Under the pieces are notes generated by a model. It searched no databases. It saw only the letters and a program-made list of their open reading frames with translations, and was not told where the DNA came from. DNA of 64,000 nucleotides. It comes from Nocardioides mesophilus. Its GTDB lineage: Bacteria; Actinomycetota; Actinomycetes; Propionibacteriales; Nocardioidaceae. Shown one piece after another: positions 51,238 through 59,748 of this stretch; the stretch's first letter is position 1; each line of letters starts with the position of its first letter. The stretch spans positions 400,501-464,500 of the forward strand of contig NZ_CP060713.1 of NCBI RefSeq assembly GCF_014395785.1. Direction: 5' to 3'. A program made the translations under genes and the position numbers.

Positions 51238-52722
51238 TCAGCCCGCGGGGGCGTAAGCGCAGGTGTCCCGGGCGTCGACCGCCTCGCCCGGGTCGGGGGC
51301 CGGGCTCGGCTCCGGGGTCGGCGCTGCGGTCGGCCTCGGGGTCGGCGCGTCGTCGACCCCGGGCCCCGGCTTGCGGGGCGGCGTCAGCGCGCGGCGTACG
51401 ACCGACCGCATCCACCCGAAGTCGGGGTCACCGGGCGAGAACCGGTCCGAGGACCGGAACACCACCGACCGCACCGGGGCGTCCTTCACCTCCAGGGCGA
51501 GGTCCACGAACGCCGGCAGCAGCTCGCTCGGCACGTCGCTGCGCACGATCCGCTTGCCCGCCTCGGCGAGCGCCTGGTAGCGGCGGATCAACGTCAGGGG
51601 CTGAGCCTCGTCGATGATCGCGCCGATCATGCACCGCTGACGCTCCATGCGCTGGTAGTCGTCGGAGCCGTAGCGCCCGCGGGCGAACCAGAGCGCCTCG
51701 AACCCGTCGAGGCGCTGGTCCGGGCCGGGCTCCAGGTAGTCGTCCGGCGGGATCCCGAGGTCGGTGTTGCCGCCGATCGGGATCCGCTGGTTGATGTTGA
51801 CGCTCACACCGCCCATCGCGTCGACGATCTGCTCGAAGCCCTGCAGGTTCACCAGCAGGTAGTAGTCGACGGGGATGCCCAGGCTCCCCTCGACGGCTTG
51901 CTTGAGCGCGTCCGCCCCCTCGTTGTCGGTCGTGCCCAGCACCCCCGGGTACAGCGCCGGCACCTGCCGGTAGACCGCGTTCAGCATCCAGTCGCCGGGG
52001 TCGCCCTCGCCGCCGAACCCGTCCGGGTAAAGGTCGTGCAGCGGGCTGCCCTCGGGGAACTGCGCGTGCATCAGGTTGCGCGGCAGGCTGAACATGACCG
52101 TGCGGCCGGTGCCGGGGTCCATGCTCACCAGGATCATCGAGTCGGTCCGCACGCCCAGCCGGTTGACTCCCCCGTCGCCGCCGAGCAGCAGCAGGTTCAC
52201 CCGCTGCCGGCCACCCCAGGGATCCTGCTCGGTGACGTCCTTCGGCGTGGTGGCGCTCTCGTTGTGCTCGAAGACGGTCCCGACCAGGTCGGCCTGGACC
52301 AGCGCGTAGCGGGCGCCCAGCGCCACCGGCGCTCCGAGCGCCAGGCACAGCACCAGCACGAACCCGCTGCCGAGCAGCGTCTGGGTCCGGCTGCGTTCGT
52401 GCGGACGGACGAGCAGGTACGTCGTCAGCACCACCAGCATCCACAGCACCAACGCGGCGGCGAGCACACCGGCCACCAGCTTCAGCCGCTGCGGGTCGAA
52501 CACGAGGTTAAGGGCGGCCCGCAGGTCGTGGCCGACGAGCCAGGCCCCGGCGGCGCCGAGGGCCAGCGTGGTGAGCAACACCGACCAGCCCAGCTTGGCG
52601 CGGCGTGCCCACAGGTAGCCGGCGCCCGGGAGGACCGCGGCGAGCAGCGTCACGCCGAGGGTGCCGGGAAGGCCGCGTGCGCGGCGTACCGGAGCCCGCT
52701 GCGCGGGCCGTGCCCCGCCCAT
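51238..52722 (-). CDS. LytR-CpsA-Psr (LCP) family cell-wall ligase
   Basis: A 494-residue membrane protein that attaches polymers such as teichoic acid or arabinogalactan to peptidoglycan. N-terminal membrane segments include GTLGVTLLAAVLPGAGYLWA, WSVLLTTLALGAAGAWLV and TQTLLGSGFVLVLCLALGAP. The LCP domain has RVNLLLLGGDGGVNRLGVRT and RTDSMILVSMDPGTGRTVMF, with the pyrophosphate-binding Asp/Arg pair, then SLPRNLMHAQFP. A Pro-rich C-terminus ends in an Asp-x-Cys segment. The ATG is chosen by the GGAGGAC site; an in-frame GTG at 52755 overlaps the next gene. It lies directly after that lipoprotein gene on the same strand. Confidence 0.9.
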   Translation of the reverse strand: MGGARPAQRAPVRRARGLPGTLGVTLLAAVLPGAGYLWARRAKLGWSVLLTTLALGAAGAWLVGHDLRAALNLVFDPQRLKLVAGVLAAALVLWMLVVLTTYLLVRPHERSRTQTLLGSGFVLVLCLALGAPVALGARYALVQADLVGTVFEHNESATTPKDVTEQDPWGGRQRVNLLLLGGDGGVNRLGVRTDSMILVSMDPGTGRTVMFSLPRNLMHAQFPEGSPLHDLYPDGFGGEGDPGDWMLNAVYRQVPALYPGVLGTTDNEGADALKQAVEGSLGIPVDYYLLVNLQGFEQIVDAMGGVSVNINQRIPIGGNTDLGIPPDDYLEPGPDQRLDGFEALWFARGRYGSDDYQRMERQRCMIGAIIDEAQPLTLIRRYQALAEAGKRIVRSDVPSELLPAFVDLALEVKDAPVRSVVFRSSDRFSPGDPDFGWMRSVVRRALTPPRKPGPGVDDAPTPRPTAAPTPEPSPAPDPGEAVDARDTCAYAPAG

Positions 52723-52744
52723 CCGTGTCCTCCGCACCACGGGG

Positions 52745-53587
52745 TCAGGAGGCACAGGCCCGGTCCAGCAGCGCGGTGGCCTCGTCCTGGCCGCGCGGCG
52801 GCGGCTCGATGATCACCTTGACCGGGCCGGAGTCCCCCACCGTGAGCTCCAGCCGGAACACGAACGGCGCGGTCGCCTGACCGCGGGCGTGCTCGTCGCA
52901 CCGGTTGCCCGGCAGGATCTCGATCGGCAGCGAGGCCGCGGCACGACCGGCGGGCAGCAGCGTGCCGCCGGGAAGGGCCACGTCGTAGAGCACGCTGCCC
53001 TGCACCCCGAGCAGGCGCACCGGCTCGTCACCGCGGCGGCGCCGCAGCTCGAGGGTCCCCCGGATGCTGGAGCCGGCGCCGCTGCCCAGCCGGGTCCAGC
53101 GGTCGCCGTACCGCAGGTCGAGGGCGTCCGAGACGAGCCGCTCGGAGCACTGCAGGGTCCAGAGCCGACGCAGGAAGTCCTCGCCCGTACCGAGCAGCGG
53201 TTGCTGCACGGAGCCGGCGTCGGACTCGACGAGGCCGACGATCGGCGTCGCCGTGGCCTCGCACTGCGGCGCGGGCAGGGTGAGCCGCAGGTCCATGGTG
53301 GCGTCCGGCCCGATCAGCGCGTCCTTGTCCTGCCGGAACGACGACCCGTAGCCGGGCCAGTCCAGTCCGATCCCGGTGACGTGCAGCGGCTCGTCGGCGG
53401 TGTTGCGCACCCGCAGCAGTCCGCGCTCGGTCCCCTCGTCGGGGAGCAGCTGGGTGAAGGACAGGGTCACCCGGGGCCGCCCCTGCTCGGCCGGGCTCGA
53501 CCGGTCGGCGGCAGGGCCACCGGAGGCGCCGGAGCACGCCGACAGGGCGACCAGCAGGACGAGCGCGGCGGCCCAGGCGGCTCCCAT
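52745..53587 (-). CDS. Lipoprotein of unknown function
   Basis: A 280-residue exported lipoprotein. The signal sequence is AAALVLLVALSACSGASGG, whose lipobox LSAC gives Cys18 as the lipidated residue. The mature part is rich in beta strands, with LRVRNTADEPLHVTGIGLDW and LELTVGDSGPVKVIIE, suggesting an Ig-like or similar sandwich fold, but I do not recognise a family. The ATG at 53587 overlaps the stop of the DUF1906 gene by one base (TGATG), so the two are translationally coupled, and the LCP gene follows 22 bases later. The role in the cell wall is inferred from these neighbours. Confidence 0.78.
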   Translation of the reverse strand: MGAAWAAALVLLVALSACSGASGGPAADRSSPAEQGRPRVTLSFTQLLPDEGTERGLLRVRNTADEPLHVTGIGLDWPGYGSSFRQDKDALIGPDATMDLRLTLPAPQCEATATPIVGLVESDAGSVQQPLLGTGEDFLRRLWTLQCSERLVSDALDLRYGDRWTRLGSGAGSSIRGTLELRRRRGDEPVRLLGVQGSVLYDVALPGGTLLPAGRAAASLPIEILPGNRCDEHARGQATAPFVFRLELTVGDSGPVKVIIEPPPRGQDEATALLDRACAS

Positions 53588-54951
53588 CAGCGGCGACCCG
53601 TGTGCAACGCAGCCCAGGTGCCGCTCTCCACGACGCCGGTGGCCGGGAGCCCGACCGCCGACTGGTAGGCGCTCACCCAGCGGCTCGTCTTGGCGTCCAG
53701 CACCCCGCGCACCCGCAGGTCGGCCGCGGTCGCCACGTTGAGGGTGCGCTGCAGCCGGCGTACGTCGTTGCTCGCGGAGCCTCGCTTGAGCACCGGCGAG
53801 CTGCCGCGAGCGAGCAGCACCGTCCAGGTGCGGGCGTTGACCTTGCCGGTGACAGGCAGCCCGCGCGAGGACTGGAAGGACCGCACCGCGCGCGCGACGT
53901 CCCGGTCGAAGCGGCCGTCCACGCGGCCGTCGTAGCGGCGCTGCTGCTCGAGCAGGCACTGCAACGCCTTGACCTGGCCGCCGGTGCTGCCCTGCTTCAG
54001 GGTGCGGTAGTCGGCGAAGTCGATGCTCACCCCGCAGGTGCTCGGAGGCTTCGGGGCCACCGAGCCGCGGCCGACGCTCATGAAGCTGCGGTCGATCTGC
54101 AGCTCCACGCCGCCGTACGCCGCCGGCACGTCCAGGTCGTACTGGTGCACCCGCGCCCCGGACCAGCTCGCGGTCCGCACCCACTTCGCGTCGATCGCGA
54201 CATCCGCCCGGCCGTTGTCCCAGGCGTACCAGACCTGGTCCGGCATGACGTAGGAGCCGGGTGAGAGGTTGTCGGCGTTGTCGAGGGCATGGATGCCCGA
54301 GGAGACGCTGGAGTAGACCCCGGAGCGGAAGCCGAGCTTGCGCACCTGGGTCGTCCACCCGCTGAGGAAGCTGAGCGCCGGGCGTCGGCAGTCGGTCTGC
54401 GAGACGTCGAAGGCCTCCAGGTCGTACCAGACCGTGCTGGCCGTCGCGACGCCCAGCGCCTGCGCGGCCGCCACCGCGAGCCGCGCCTCCGCCCGACCCT
54501 GCTTCGCGGCCGCGGCGTAGCCGTCCGCCGGGTCGGCATCGATCGTGTCCGGCGGGGTCGACGAGCCGGGGTCGGTCCCGGTGGTCGTGCCTGTGCTCGC
54601 GGGGTCGTAGCAGGGTGCCTGCTTGCCGACCCAGATCGGCAGCAGCCGCCAGCCGCGGTCGGTCTGGCGGCGCACCCAAGTGGCGTCCAGGTGCTGCTGG
54701 TCCGCCTCGGAGCACCCCTGCATCGAGCCGCCGATGTAGATGCCTGCCCCCCAGAACGGCGACGAGGTGAGCCAGGCGTCCATCTGCTGCTGGGTCGGCG
54801 CGCAGCGCGCGTCGAAGGCGTAGCCGGTGAAGTCGCCGGGGGTCACCCGGACGGCGGCGACCGCCGGCGGGGTCGCCAGGACCCCGGCGAGACCCGCGGC
54901 CAGGGCGGTGAGTCCGGCGCCGACTGCTCGGCGCACGTGAGAGCTGGTCAT
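53587..54951 (-). CDS. Secreted DUF1906 glycosidase-like protein with two peptidoglycan-binding domains
   Basis: A 454-residue exported protein. The signal peptide (residues 8-33) ends ATPPAVAAV. The DUF1906 domain (GH25-like barrel) covers roughly residues 40-300: GYAFDARCAPTQQQMDAWL, GAGIYIGGSM, GWRLLPIWVGKQA, ASTVWYDLEAFDVSQTD and FRSGVYSSVSSG. Two PG_binding_1 repeats follow (ALQCLLEQQRRYDGRVDGRF and RRLQRTLNVATAADLRVRGV). The conserved acids of the barrel suggest glycan hydrolysis, but activity is unproven for the family. The ATG has GGGAGA upstream. It overlaps the lipoprotein gene by one base. Confidence 0.88.
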   Translation of the reverse strand: MTSSHVRRAVGAGLTALAAGLAGVLATPPAVAAVRVTPGDFTGYAFDARCAPTQQQMDAWLTSSPFWGAGIYIGGSMQGCSEADQQHLDATWVRRQTDRGWRLLPIWVGKQAPCYDPASTGTTTGTDPGSSTPPDTIDADPADGYAAAAKQGRAEARLAVAAAQALGVATASTVWYDLEAFDVSQTDCRRPALSFLSGWTTQVRKLGFRSGVYSSVSSGIHALDNADNLSPGSYVMPDQVWYAWDNGRADVAIDAKWVRTASWSGARVHQYDLDVPAAYGGVELQIDRSFMSVGRGSVAPKPPSTCGVSIDFADYRTLKQGSTGGQVKALQCLLEQQRRYDGRVDGRFDRDVARAVRSFQSSRGLPVTGKVNARTWTVLLARGSSPVLKRGSASNDVRRLQRTLNVATAADLRVRGVLDAKTSRWVSAYQSAVGLPATGVVESGTWAALHTGRR

Positions 54952-54974
54952 GGTGCGATCTCCCTCGTGGAGGC

Positions 54975-55481
54975 TCAGGGGCGCCCGATCAGGTTGCTTG
55001 CGAGACGGGCGAGGATCGCCACGAAGAGTACGTCGAAGACCAGGTGCACCGTGGTGACTCCGCGTGCGAGCTGTCCCGCGGCGTGCACGTCACCGAAGCC
55101 GGTCGTGGTCATCGTGGTCGCGGTGAAGTAGAGCGCGTCCAGGCGCGTGTGGATGCCGACCATCTGCCCGTCGAGGTTCACGGCCAGGTTGAAGTAGAGC
55201 AGGGCGAAGCCGATCATCACGACCTCCACGAGCAGCACCAGCCGCAGCAGCGTCATCCCCGTCTCCCGGCCGTTGAGGTGACGTCCCAGCTCACGCGAGA
55301 GGATCACGACGACCACGGCGGCACCCGCCAGCGTCAGCGCCAGCCCGACCGCCAGCCGCAGCGGCGACTGCCCGGTGCGCACCGGGACGGCGAAGTAGAG
55401 CACCAGCACCGCCACCAGGTTGACGACCCCGAGCCGCCAGCGGCCGCGCGCGGCGAGCGGCGGCGCGGACTCCTGCGTCAT
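54975..55481 (-). CDS. Two-helix potassium channel-family protein
   Basis: A 168-residue membrane protein. Hydrophobic segments are at residues 15-35 and 42-62, then VLLVEVVMIGFALLYFNLAV, the pore loop, and VTTVHLVFDVLFVAILARLA. The selectivity filter reads ATTMTTTGFGDVHAAG, where TGFGD is a known variant of TVGYGD that still favours K+. No RCK/TrkA-N regulatory domain is attached. The ATG has GGGAGGGGC upstream. It shares its strand with the DUF1906 gene (23-base gap) and diverges from the ABC-transporter operon. Confidence 0.88.
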   Translation of the reverse strand: MTQESAPPLAARGRWRLGVVNLVAVLVLYFAVPVRTGQSPLRLAVGLALTLAGAAVVVVILSRELGRHLNGRETGMTLLRLVLLVEVVMIGFALLYFNLAVNLDGQMVGIHTRLDALYFTATTMTTTGFGDVHAAGQLARGVTTVHLVFDVLFVAILARLASNLIGRP

Positions 55482-55677
55482 CGGCCTGGCCCCTCCCTCG
55501 CGGCGCTCGGACGCATCGAGAGTACTGCCCGGCGACCCGGTCCGGAGGCCTCTCCGCAGGTTCTTGCGCTCGCGCACGGATTTGCTTGGCTTGCCCTTCC
55601 GAGAAGTGGGTAACGGCTCTACTGACGGCAGGCCGCACCTCGCCCGCTGCCCTGATCCACGACGTCTAGGAGGTCCC

Positions 55678-57060
55678 ATGCGACCCAGCCCACTCCGACT
55701 TGCCCTCCCCCTGGCCGTGGCGGCCCTTGTCACCTCCGGGTGCGCCCAGGGCACCGCTGACTCCTCGAGCGGTGCTGACACGTCCTACGACGCCGGCGCC
55801 ACCCTCTCCGGCGACCTGACGGTGATGGGCTTCGGCGCCACCGACGAGATCGGCAGCGTGCGGCTGGCCGAGGCCAAGAAGGCGCTCGGCGACAAGGTGA
55901 CCGTGAAGACCGTCGAGGGCGACCTCGACATCCAGCAGTTCCTCACCTCGGTGGCCGCCGGGGACCCGCCGGAGATCGTCTACGCCGACCGCGACCAGAT
56001 CGGCACGTTCGCGTCACGGGGAGCGATCATCCCCCTCGACGACTGCATCGACGGCGAGAACATCGACACGAGCGTCTTCCGGAAGCCGGCGCTGGACCAG
56101 GTCACCTTCGACGACAAGATCTACGGGATCCCGGAGTTCAACGTCGTCCAGATCATCCAGGCCAACGCCGACCTTCTCGACAAGGCCGGGCTCACCGTCG
56201 AGGACGTCAACGGCCATGACTGGGACGCCGTCTCCGCGGCCAACAAGAAGCTCGCGGTGACCGAGAACGGCAAGCTCAAGGTGATCGGCTTCGACAGCAA
56301 GCTGCCCGAGTTCCTCCCGCTGTGGGTGCACGCCAACGGCGGCCGGCTGATCAGCGAGGACGGCCGCACCGCGCAGCTCGACTCCCCCGAGGTGGTCCAG
56401 GCCCTCGAGTGGGCGGTCAGCATCTACGACGACCAGGGCGGGTTCAGCACCGTCAAGGCGTTCCGCGACTCCACCGACTTCTTCGGCGAGGGCAACCAGT
56501 TCGCCACCGACTCGCTCGGCGCGATGCCGATGGAGCAGTGGTACGTCAACGTCCTCAACGACGTCACCCCGGACGTGAACATGGCCTTCGACACCGTGCG
56601 TGACAAGCAGGGCGAGCCGATCGCCTTCGCGTCCGGCTCCGCGTGGGCGATCCCCAAGGGCAGCAAGAACCCCGAGGCCGCCTGCCGGTTCGCCCGGGCC
56701 ATGACCGCGACGGACAGCTGGGTGAAGGCCGCCGAGAAGCGCGTCAGCCTGCGCGAGAAGGACGGCGGCATCTTCACCGGCGTGCTCACCGGCAACGTGG
56801 AGGCCGACGAGAAGATCCGGGCGATGATCGAGCCCGGGGACGACGAGACCTGGAACGACGCGATCGAGGCCACCTACGAAGCCAACGACCACACCTTCGC
56901 CCTTCCGGCCAACCCCGCGGGCAGCGAGTTCCAGACCGCCTGGCAGGACGGGGTGAACCGGGTCCTGAACGGTCAGCAGTCGCCGCAGGAGGCGATGGCC
57001 CAGGCGCAGAAGGAGGCGCAGAAGGCTCTCGACGAGGCCTGGGCGGAGTGGGACGGGTGA
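55678..57060 (+). CDS. Sugar ABC transporter substrate-binding lipoprotein
   Basis: The 460-residue protein is an extracytoplasmic solute-binding protein (family 1). The signal ends in TSGCAQGTADSS, giving a lipidated Cys. The mature part has ASGSAWAIPKGSKNPEAACR and ALEWAVSIYDDQGGFSTVK, common to sugar binders. The ligand is unknown. The ATG is preceded by AGGAGGTCCC. The two permeases follow, each overlapping by 4 bases, so the three genes make one translationally coupled operon. No regulator gene or ATPase gene is seen beside it. Confidence 0.93.
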   Translation: MRPSPLRLALPLAVAALVTSGCAQGTADSSSGADTSYDAGATLSGDLTVMGFGATDEIGSVRLAEAKKALGDKVTVKTVEGDLDIQQFLTSVAAGDPPEIVYADRDQIGTFASRGAIIPLDDCIDGENIDTSVFRKPALDQVTFDDKIYGIPEFNVVQIIQANADLLDKAGLTVEDVNGHDWDAVSAANKKLAVTENGKLKVIGFDSKLPEFLPLWVHANGGRLISEDGRTAQLDSPEVVQALEWAVSIYDDQGGFSTVKAFRDSTDFFGEGNQFATDSLGAMPMEQWYVNVLNDVTPDVNMAFDTVRDKQGEPIAFASGSAWAIPKGSKNPEAACRFARAMTATDSWVKAAEKRVSLREKDGGIFTGVLTGNVEADEKIRAMIEPGDDETWNDAIEATYEANDHTFALPANPAGSEFQTAWQDGVNRVLNGQQSPQEAMAQAQKEAQKALDEAWAEWDG

Positions 57061-57959
57061 GCACCGCCCGTGCCTCGGAGACACGCGCGGCCTGGCTGTT
57101 CATCAGCCCCTGGGTGCTCGGCTTCCTGGTCTTCACCCTCTACCCGCTGATCTACACCGGCTACCTGTCGTTGACCGACTACGACGTCATCAATGACCCG
57201 TCGTTCGTCGGCCTCGACAACTACCACCAGCTGGTGCAGGACCCCAAGGTCCGGCTGGCGCTCACCAACACCTTCATCTTCGCGGTGCTCTCGGTGCCGA
57301 CCCAGCTCGTCCTGTCCTTCCTGCTGGCACTGCTGCTGAACCGGGCGGGCCGGGCGTCAGGCTTCTTCCGCACCGCGTTCTTCCTGCCCAAGATGACCCC
57401 CGCGGTCGCCATCGGCGTGCTGCTGCTGCTGCTCTTCAACGGCCAGAACGGTCTGGTCAACACCTTCCTCGGCTGGTTCGGCATCAACGGCCCGGCCTGG
57501 ACGACCGACCCGAACTGGATCAAGCCGGGCCTGGTGATGATGAGCCTGTGGACGGTCGGCGCGTCGGTGGTGATCCTGCTGGCGGCCCTGCGCAGCGTCC
57601 CGCAGGAGCTCTACGACGCCTCCCGGATCGACGGGGCCGGCTTCTGGCGACAGACGCGCCACATCACCATCCCCATGGTGAGCAGCGCGATCTTCTTCAT
57701 CGTCATCATCGACACGATCGCCGCGTTCCAGTCCTTCACCGAGGCGTACACGGCGTACTTCGGGTCCGGCAACTCCACCTACAGCAACGACGCCGCCCTG
57801 TTCTACGCGATCTACCTGTTCCAGCAGGCGTTCCGGTTCCTGCACATGGGCTACGCGTCGGCGATGTCGATGCTGCTCTTCGTCATCATCATGGCGGTGA
57901 CGGCGATCCAGATCCGGGTCAGCCGGGGGTCGGTGTACTACGAGAGCGAGCAGGCATGA
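57057..57959 (+). CDS. Sugar ABC transporter permease, MalF-like
   Basis: A 300-residue permease with six membrane segments. The EAA loop that contacts the ATPase is visible as LYDASRIDGAGFWRQTRHIT followed by IPM. The first helix is FISPWVLGFLVFTLYPLIY. The GTG start overlaps the stop of the binding-protein gene (GTGA). It pairs with the next permease to form the channel. In actinobacteria such importers usually share the ATPase MsiK encoded elsewhere, which agrees with the missing ATPase gene here. Confidence 0.94.
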   Translation: MSTARASETRAAWLFISPWVLGFLVFTLYPLIYTGYLSLTDYDVINDPSFVGLDNYHQLVQDPKVRLALTNTFIFAVLSVPTQLVLSFLLALLLNRAGRASGFFRTAFFLPKMTPAVAIGVLLLLLFNGQNGLVNTFLGWFGINGPAWTTDPNWIKPGLVMMSLWTVGASVVILLAALRSVPQELYDASRIDGAGFWRQTRHITIPMVSSAIFFIVIIDTIAAFQSFTEAYTAYFGSGNSTYSNDAALFYAIYLFQQAFRFLHMGYASAMSMLLFVIIMAVTAIQIRVSRGSVYYESEQA

Positions 57960-58882
57960 CGTCCACCGACACCCCCGCGCCCCGTGTCCCCACCCTGGCG
58001 GTGGCCCCCGCCGCCCCGGTCGAGGAGCCCCGGGGCCGACCGCCGGCACCGGCGCGGCCGAAGCTCGCCCGCATCGTGATCTGGGCGCTGCTGGCGGTCC
58101 TCACCGTGGCGTTCGTGTACCCGTTCGTCTGGCTGGTGAGCGCGTCGTTCAAGCCGCGGTCCGAGGTCTTCGACAACAAGCTGATCCCGGACCACTTCAC
58201 CTTCGACAACTACCTCTCGATCTGGCACGAGGCCCCGATGGGGCTGTGGCTGATGAACTCCGTGTTCGTCACCGTGCTCGCGACGGTGACGGTCACGATC
58301 TCCAGCGCCTGTGTCGCGTGGGGGTTCGCCCACTTCCGGTTCAAGGGCCGTGACGCCCTGTTCGGCGTGGTGCTCGCCACGATGATGATCCCGGGAGCCG
58401 TCACGATGATCCCGGTGTACCTCATCTGGGACTCGCTCGGCATGACCGGAACCCTCACCCCCCTCTGGGCGGGCAACCTGTTCGGCAGCGCGTTCTACAT
58501 CTTCCTGCTGCGGCAGTTCTTCCTCGGACTGCCCCGCGAGCTGTTCGAGGCGGCCAAGCTCGACGGCGCCAACAACTGGCAGATGTTCACCAAGATCGCG
58601 CTGCCGCTGACCAAGCCGGCCTTGGTGGTGACCGCGCTGTTCGAGTTCCAGGCCTCCTGGACCGACCTGATGAAGCCGCTGATCTACCTGCGCGACAGCG
58701 ACACCTTCACGGTGCCCCGGGGGTTGAAGACGCTGCTCGACCAGTTCGGCTTCGGCGGCGAGTGGCACTGGGAGCTGATCGTGACCGCCAGCGTGATCAC
58801 CACGCTGCCGATGATCGTGATCTTCTTCCTCGGGCAGCGGCAGTTCATCGACGGCATCGCGACCACGGGCAACAAGGGCTGA
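57956..58882 (+). CDS. Sugar ABC transporter permease, MalG-like
   Basis: The 308-residue second permease. After a Pro-rich cytoplasmic N-terminus come six membrane segments, the first being IVIWALLAVLTVAFVYPFVW. The EAA motif reads LFEAAKLDGANNWQMFTKIA followed by LPL. The C-terminus QRQFIDGIATTGNKG is typical of the MalG group. It overlaps the first permease by ATGA. The operon ends here; a 45-residue gene on the other strand begins its 3' end 12 bases later. Confidence 0.94.
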   Translation: MTSTDTPAPRVPTLAVAPAAPVEEPRGRPPAPARPKLARIVIWALLAVLTVAFVYPFVWLVSASFKPRSEVFDNKLIPDHFTFDNYLSIWHEAPMGLWLMNSVFVTVLATVTVTISSACVAWGFAHFRFKGRDALFGVVLATMMIPGAVTMIPVYLIWDSLGMTGTLTPLWAGNLFGSAFYIFLLRQFFLGLPRELFEAAKLDGANNWQMFTKIALPLTKPALVVTALFEFQASWTDLMKPLIYLRDSDTFTVPRGLKTLLDQFGFGGEWHWELIVTASVITTLPMIVIFFLGQRQFIDGIATTGNKG

Positions 58883-58893
58883 CGCGCAGACCC

Positions 58894-59031
58894 TCAGGAG
58901 TAGGGCAGCCCCTTGTCCCGGCCCGCCTCGCCGTGCGACAAGGAACCCCCGTGACGGCGTTGCCGACGGTCGGCGAGCAGCAGCAGGATCGCGAGCGCCG
59001 CGAGCACCAGGATCACGATCACGTCAGTCAT
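58894..59031 (-). CDS. Small single-helix membrane protein
   Basis: A 45-residue protein starting MTDVIVILVLAALAILLLLA and then basic (DRRQRRHGG), ending GRDKGLPYS. It looks like one N-terminal membrane helix with a short cytoplasmic tail by the positive-inside rule. A GGGAGG site lies 12 bases before the ATG, rather far, so the start is not certain. No family is recognised. It lies between the ABC operon and the DUF6529-like gene on the other strand. Confidence 0.5.
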   Translation of the reverse strand: MTDVIVILVLAALAILLLLADRRQRRHGGSLSHGEAGRDKGLPYS

Positions 59032-59177
59032 GGACTGAGTCGCACCTCCCGCCTTCCAGTGAATACCGGGCGTTCGAGCCGCGCATGACCCATCCGGGCG
59101 GTTCGTGGACTGAAACCTCGGCGGGGGGGCTCCCGAGCCGCACGACGGGTCGACACTGGGACCGGGAGGGGTTTCGG

Positions 59178-59741
59178 ATGTCGAGCGAGCAGCCGGCCGC
59201 CGTACGGCGGGGAGCACTGGTCACCGGCCTGCTGGTCTGCGCCGGCATCTCGGTCGCCCTCGGGGTCTACGGCCGCCTCCACAGCCCGTCCTACGGGTCG
59301 CTTCCGTCGTTCGGCTTCTCCAGCACGGCCACCTTCAAGGCCTGGGTGGGCTCGGTCGTCCTGGCGCTCGCCGCCGCCCAGCTGGTCACCGCGCTGTGGC
59401 TCTACGGCCGCCTCCCCGGCGCACCGCCGGCGCCGCGGCGGCTCGGGCTGGTGCACCGCGGCACCGGCTACACCGCCTTCGTGCTGTCCCTGCCGGTGGC
59501 GGCGCTCTGCCTCTACGGCTTCGGGTTCGCTCCCGAGCCGTTCTCCGCCCGGACCCTGGTGCACTCGCTCGCCGGGTGCGCCTTCTACGGTGCTTTCGCC
59601 GCCAAGGTGCTGCTCGTGCACACCCGCAACCTGCCCCGGTGGGCCTTGCCGCTGGCCGGCTCGCTGGTGCTCACCACGGTCGTCCTCGCCTGGCTGACCA
59701 GTGCGTGGTGGTTGTTCTCGACCACCGGCCTGCACCGCTGA
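59178..59741 (+). CDS. Four-helix membrane protein, DUF6529/cytochrome b561-like
   Basis: A 187-residue membrane protein with four hydrophobic stretches: LVTGLLVCAGISVALGVYG, AWVGSVVLALAAAQLVTALW, TAFVLSLPVAALCLYGFGF and SLVLTTVVLAWLTSAWWLF. Several His sit at helix ends (GLVHRGTGYTAF, RTLVHSLAGCAFYG, LLVHTRNLPRW), the way haem b is held in b561-type proteins. I think it belongs to DUF6529, but the redox function is only inferred. The ATG follows GGGAGGGG. It converges with the MFS gene, 7 bases apart. Confidence 0.78.
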   Translation: MSSEQPAAVRRGALVTGLLVCAGISVALGVYGRLHSPSYGSLPSFGFSSTATFKAWVGSVVLALAAAQLVTALWLYGRLPGAPPAPRRLGLVHRGTGYTAFVLSLPVAALCLYGFGFAPEPFSARTLVHSLAGCAFYGAFAAKVLLVHTRNLPRWALPLAGSLVLTTVVLAWLTSAWWLFSTTGLHR

Positions 59742-59748
59742 GCCAGGC

